Shown here one piece after another: positions 15,640 through 15,661 of a stretch of 15,661 nt of DNA. Below the pieces are notes generated by a model. It saw only the letters and a program-made list of their open reading frames with translations. It was not told the DNA's origin and did not search any database. The position numbers and the translations under genes were made by a program. The stretch spans positions 1 through 15,661 of the forward strand of contig JAGARF010000247.1 in NCBI GenBank assembly GCA_017622395.1. The letters are read 5' to 3'. Source of the stretch: Clostridia bacterium. GTDB taxonomy: Bacteria; Bacillota; Clostridia; RGIG6154. How positions within the stretch are numbered: the stretch's first letter is position 1; each line of letters begins with the position of its first letter.

Positions 15640-15661
15640 GTTCACAATAAGAAAAGAAAAG

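Noticed and set aside
1..15661. CRISPR arrays, tRNA/rRNA genes, transposons, phage or defence genes
   Set aside because: No spaced direct repeats, cloverleaf-like sequences, transposase motifs or terminal inverted repeats with target duplications were seen.

Overview
The window looks like chromosomal DNA from a low-GC, Gram-positive-type bacterium, most likely an uncultured clostridium (Bacillota, class Clostridia). The reasons are AT-rich codon use, strong AGGAG-type ribosome binding sites, a classic dcw (division and cell wall) cluster whose transpeptidase carries PASTA domains, MurE with a DNPR motif (meso-diaminopimelate peptidoglycan), and a secreted protein with C-terminal SLH repeats. 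Genus assignment is not possible from this sequence alone. No tRNA, rRNA, CRISPR array, transposase or phage gene was seen.

Left part (1-7714, minus strand): reading in the direction of transcription, the order is mraZ, rsmH, ftsL, ftsI/spoVD, murE, murF, mraY. mraY runs off the left edge. The genes are nearly contiguous and several overlap or are translationally coupled. The operon starts at a sigma-A-like promoter (7788-7816) followed by three AAAGTGG boxes that match the known MraZ operator type, so the first gene probably autoregulates the cluster. Two places break the tight packing: an 82-nt ftsL-ftsI spacer with a perfect 11-bp hairpin, and a 145-nt murF-mraY spacer full of overlapping inverted repeats.

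The main anomaly is murF. Its frame is continuous from 2152 to 782 except for one in-frame TAG (1085-1087), at a place where the family normally has a Lys/Arg-like residue before the IAILGDM strand. In an essential gene this means a sequencing error, a real nonsense mutation, a functional split protein, or amber readthrough.

Right part (7897-15614, plus strand): a divergent promoter drives glgA (glycogen synthase), glgP (glycogen/maltodextrin phosphorylase) and a cytoplasmic GH13 neopullulanase-type enzyme, which together build and break down alpha-glucan. A strong intrinsic terminator ends this unit at 13544-13571. It is followed by a secreted protein with two PepSY/YcdB-like units and SLH repeats, probably a cell-envelope protein of unknown role. 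A good promoter at the right edge (15611-15639) points to another plus-strand gene beyond the window.

Overall this is mostly core housekeeping DNA. No new multi-gene system is evident. The items most worth a second look are the murF amber codon, the RNA-structure-rich murF-mraY spacer, the 31-bp palindrome inside the GH13 gene, and the well-resolved MraZ operator.
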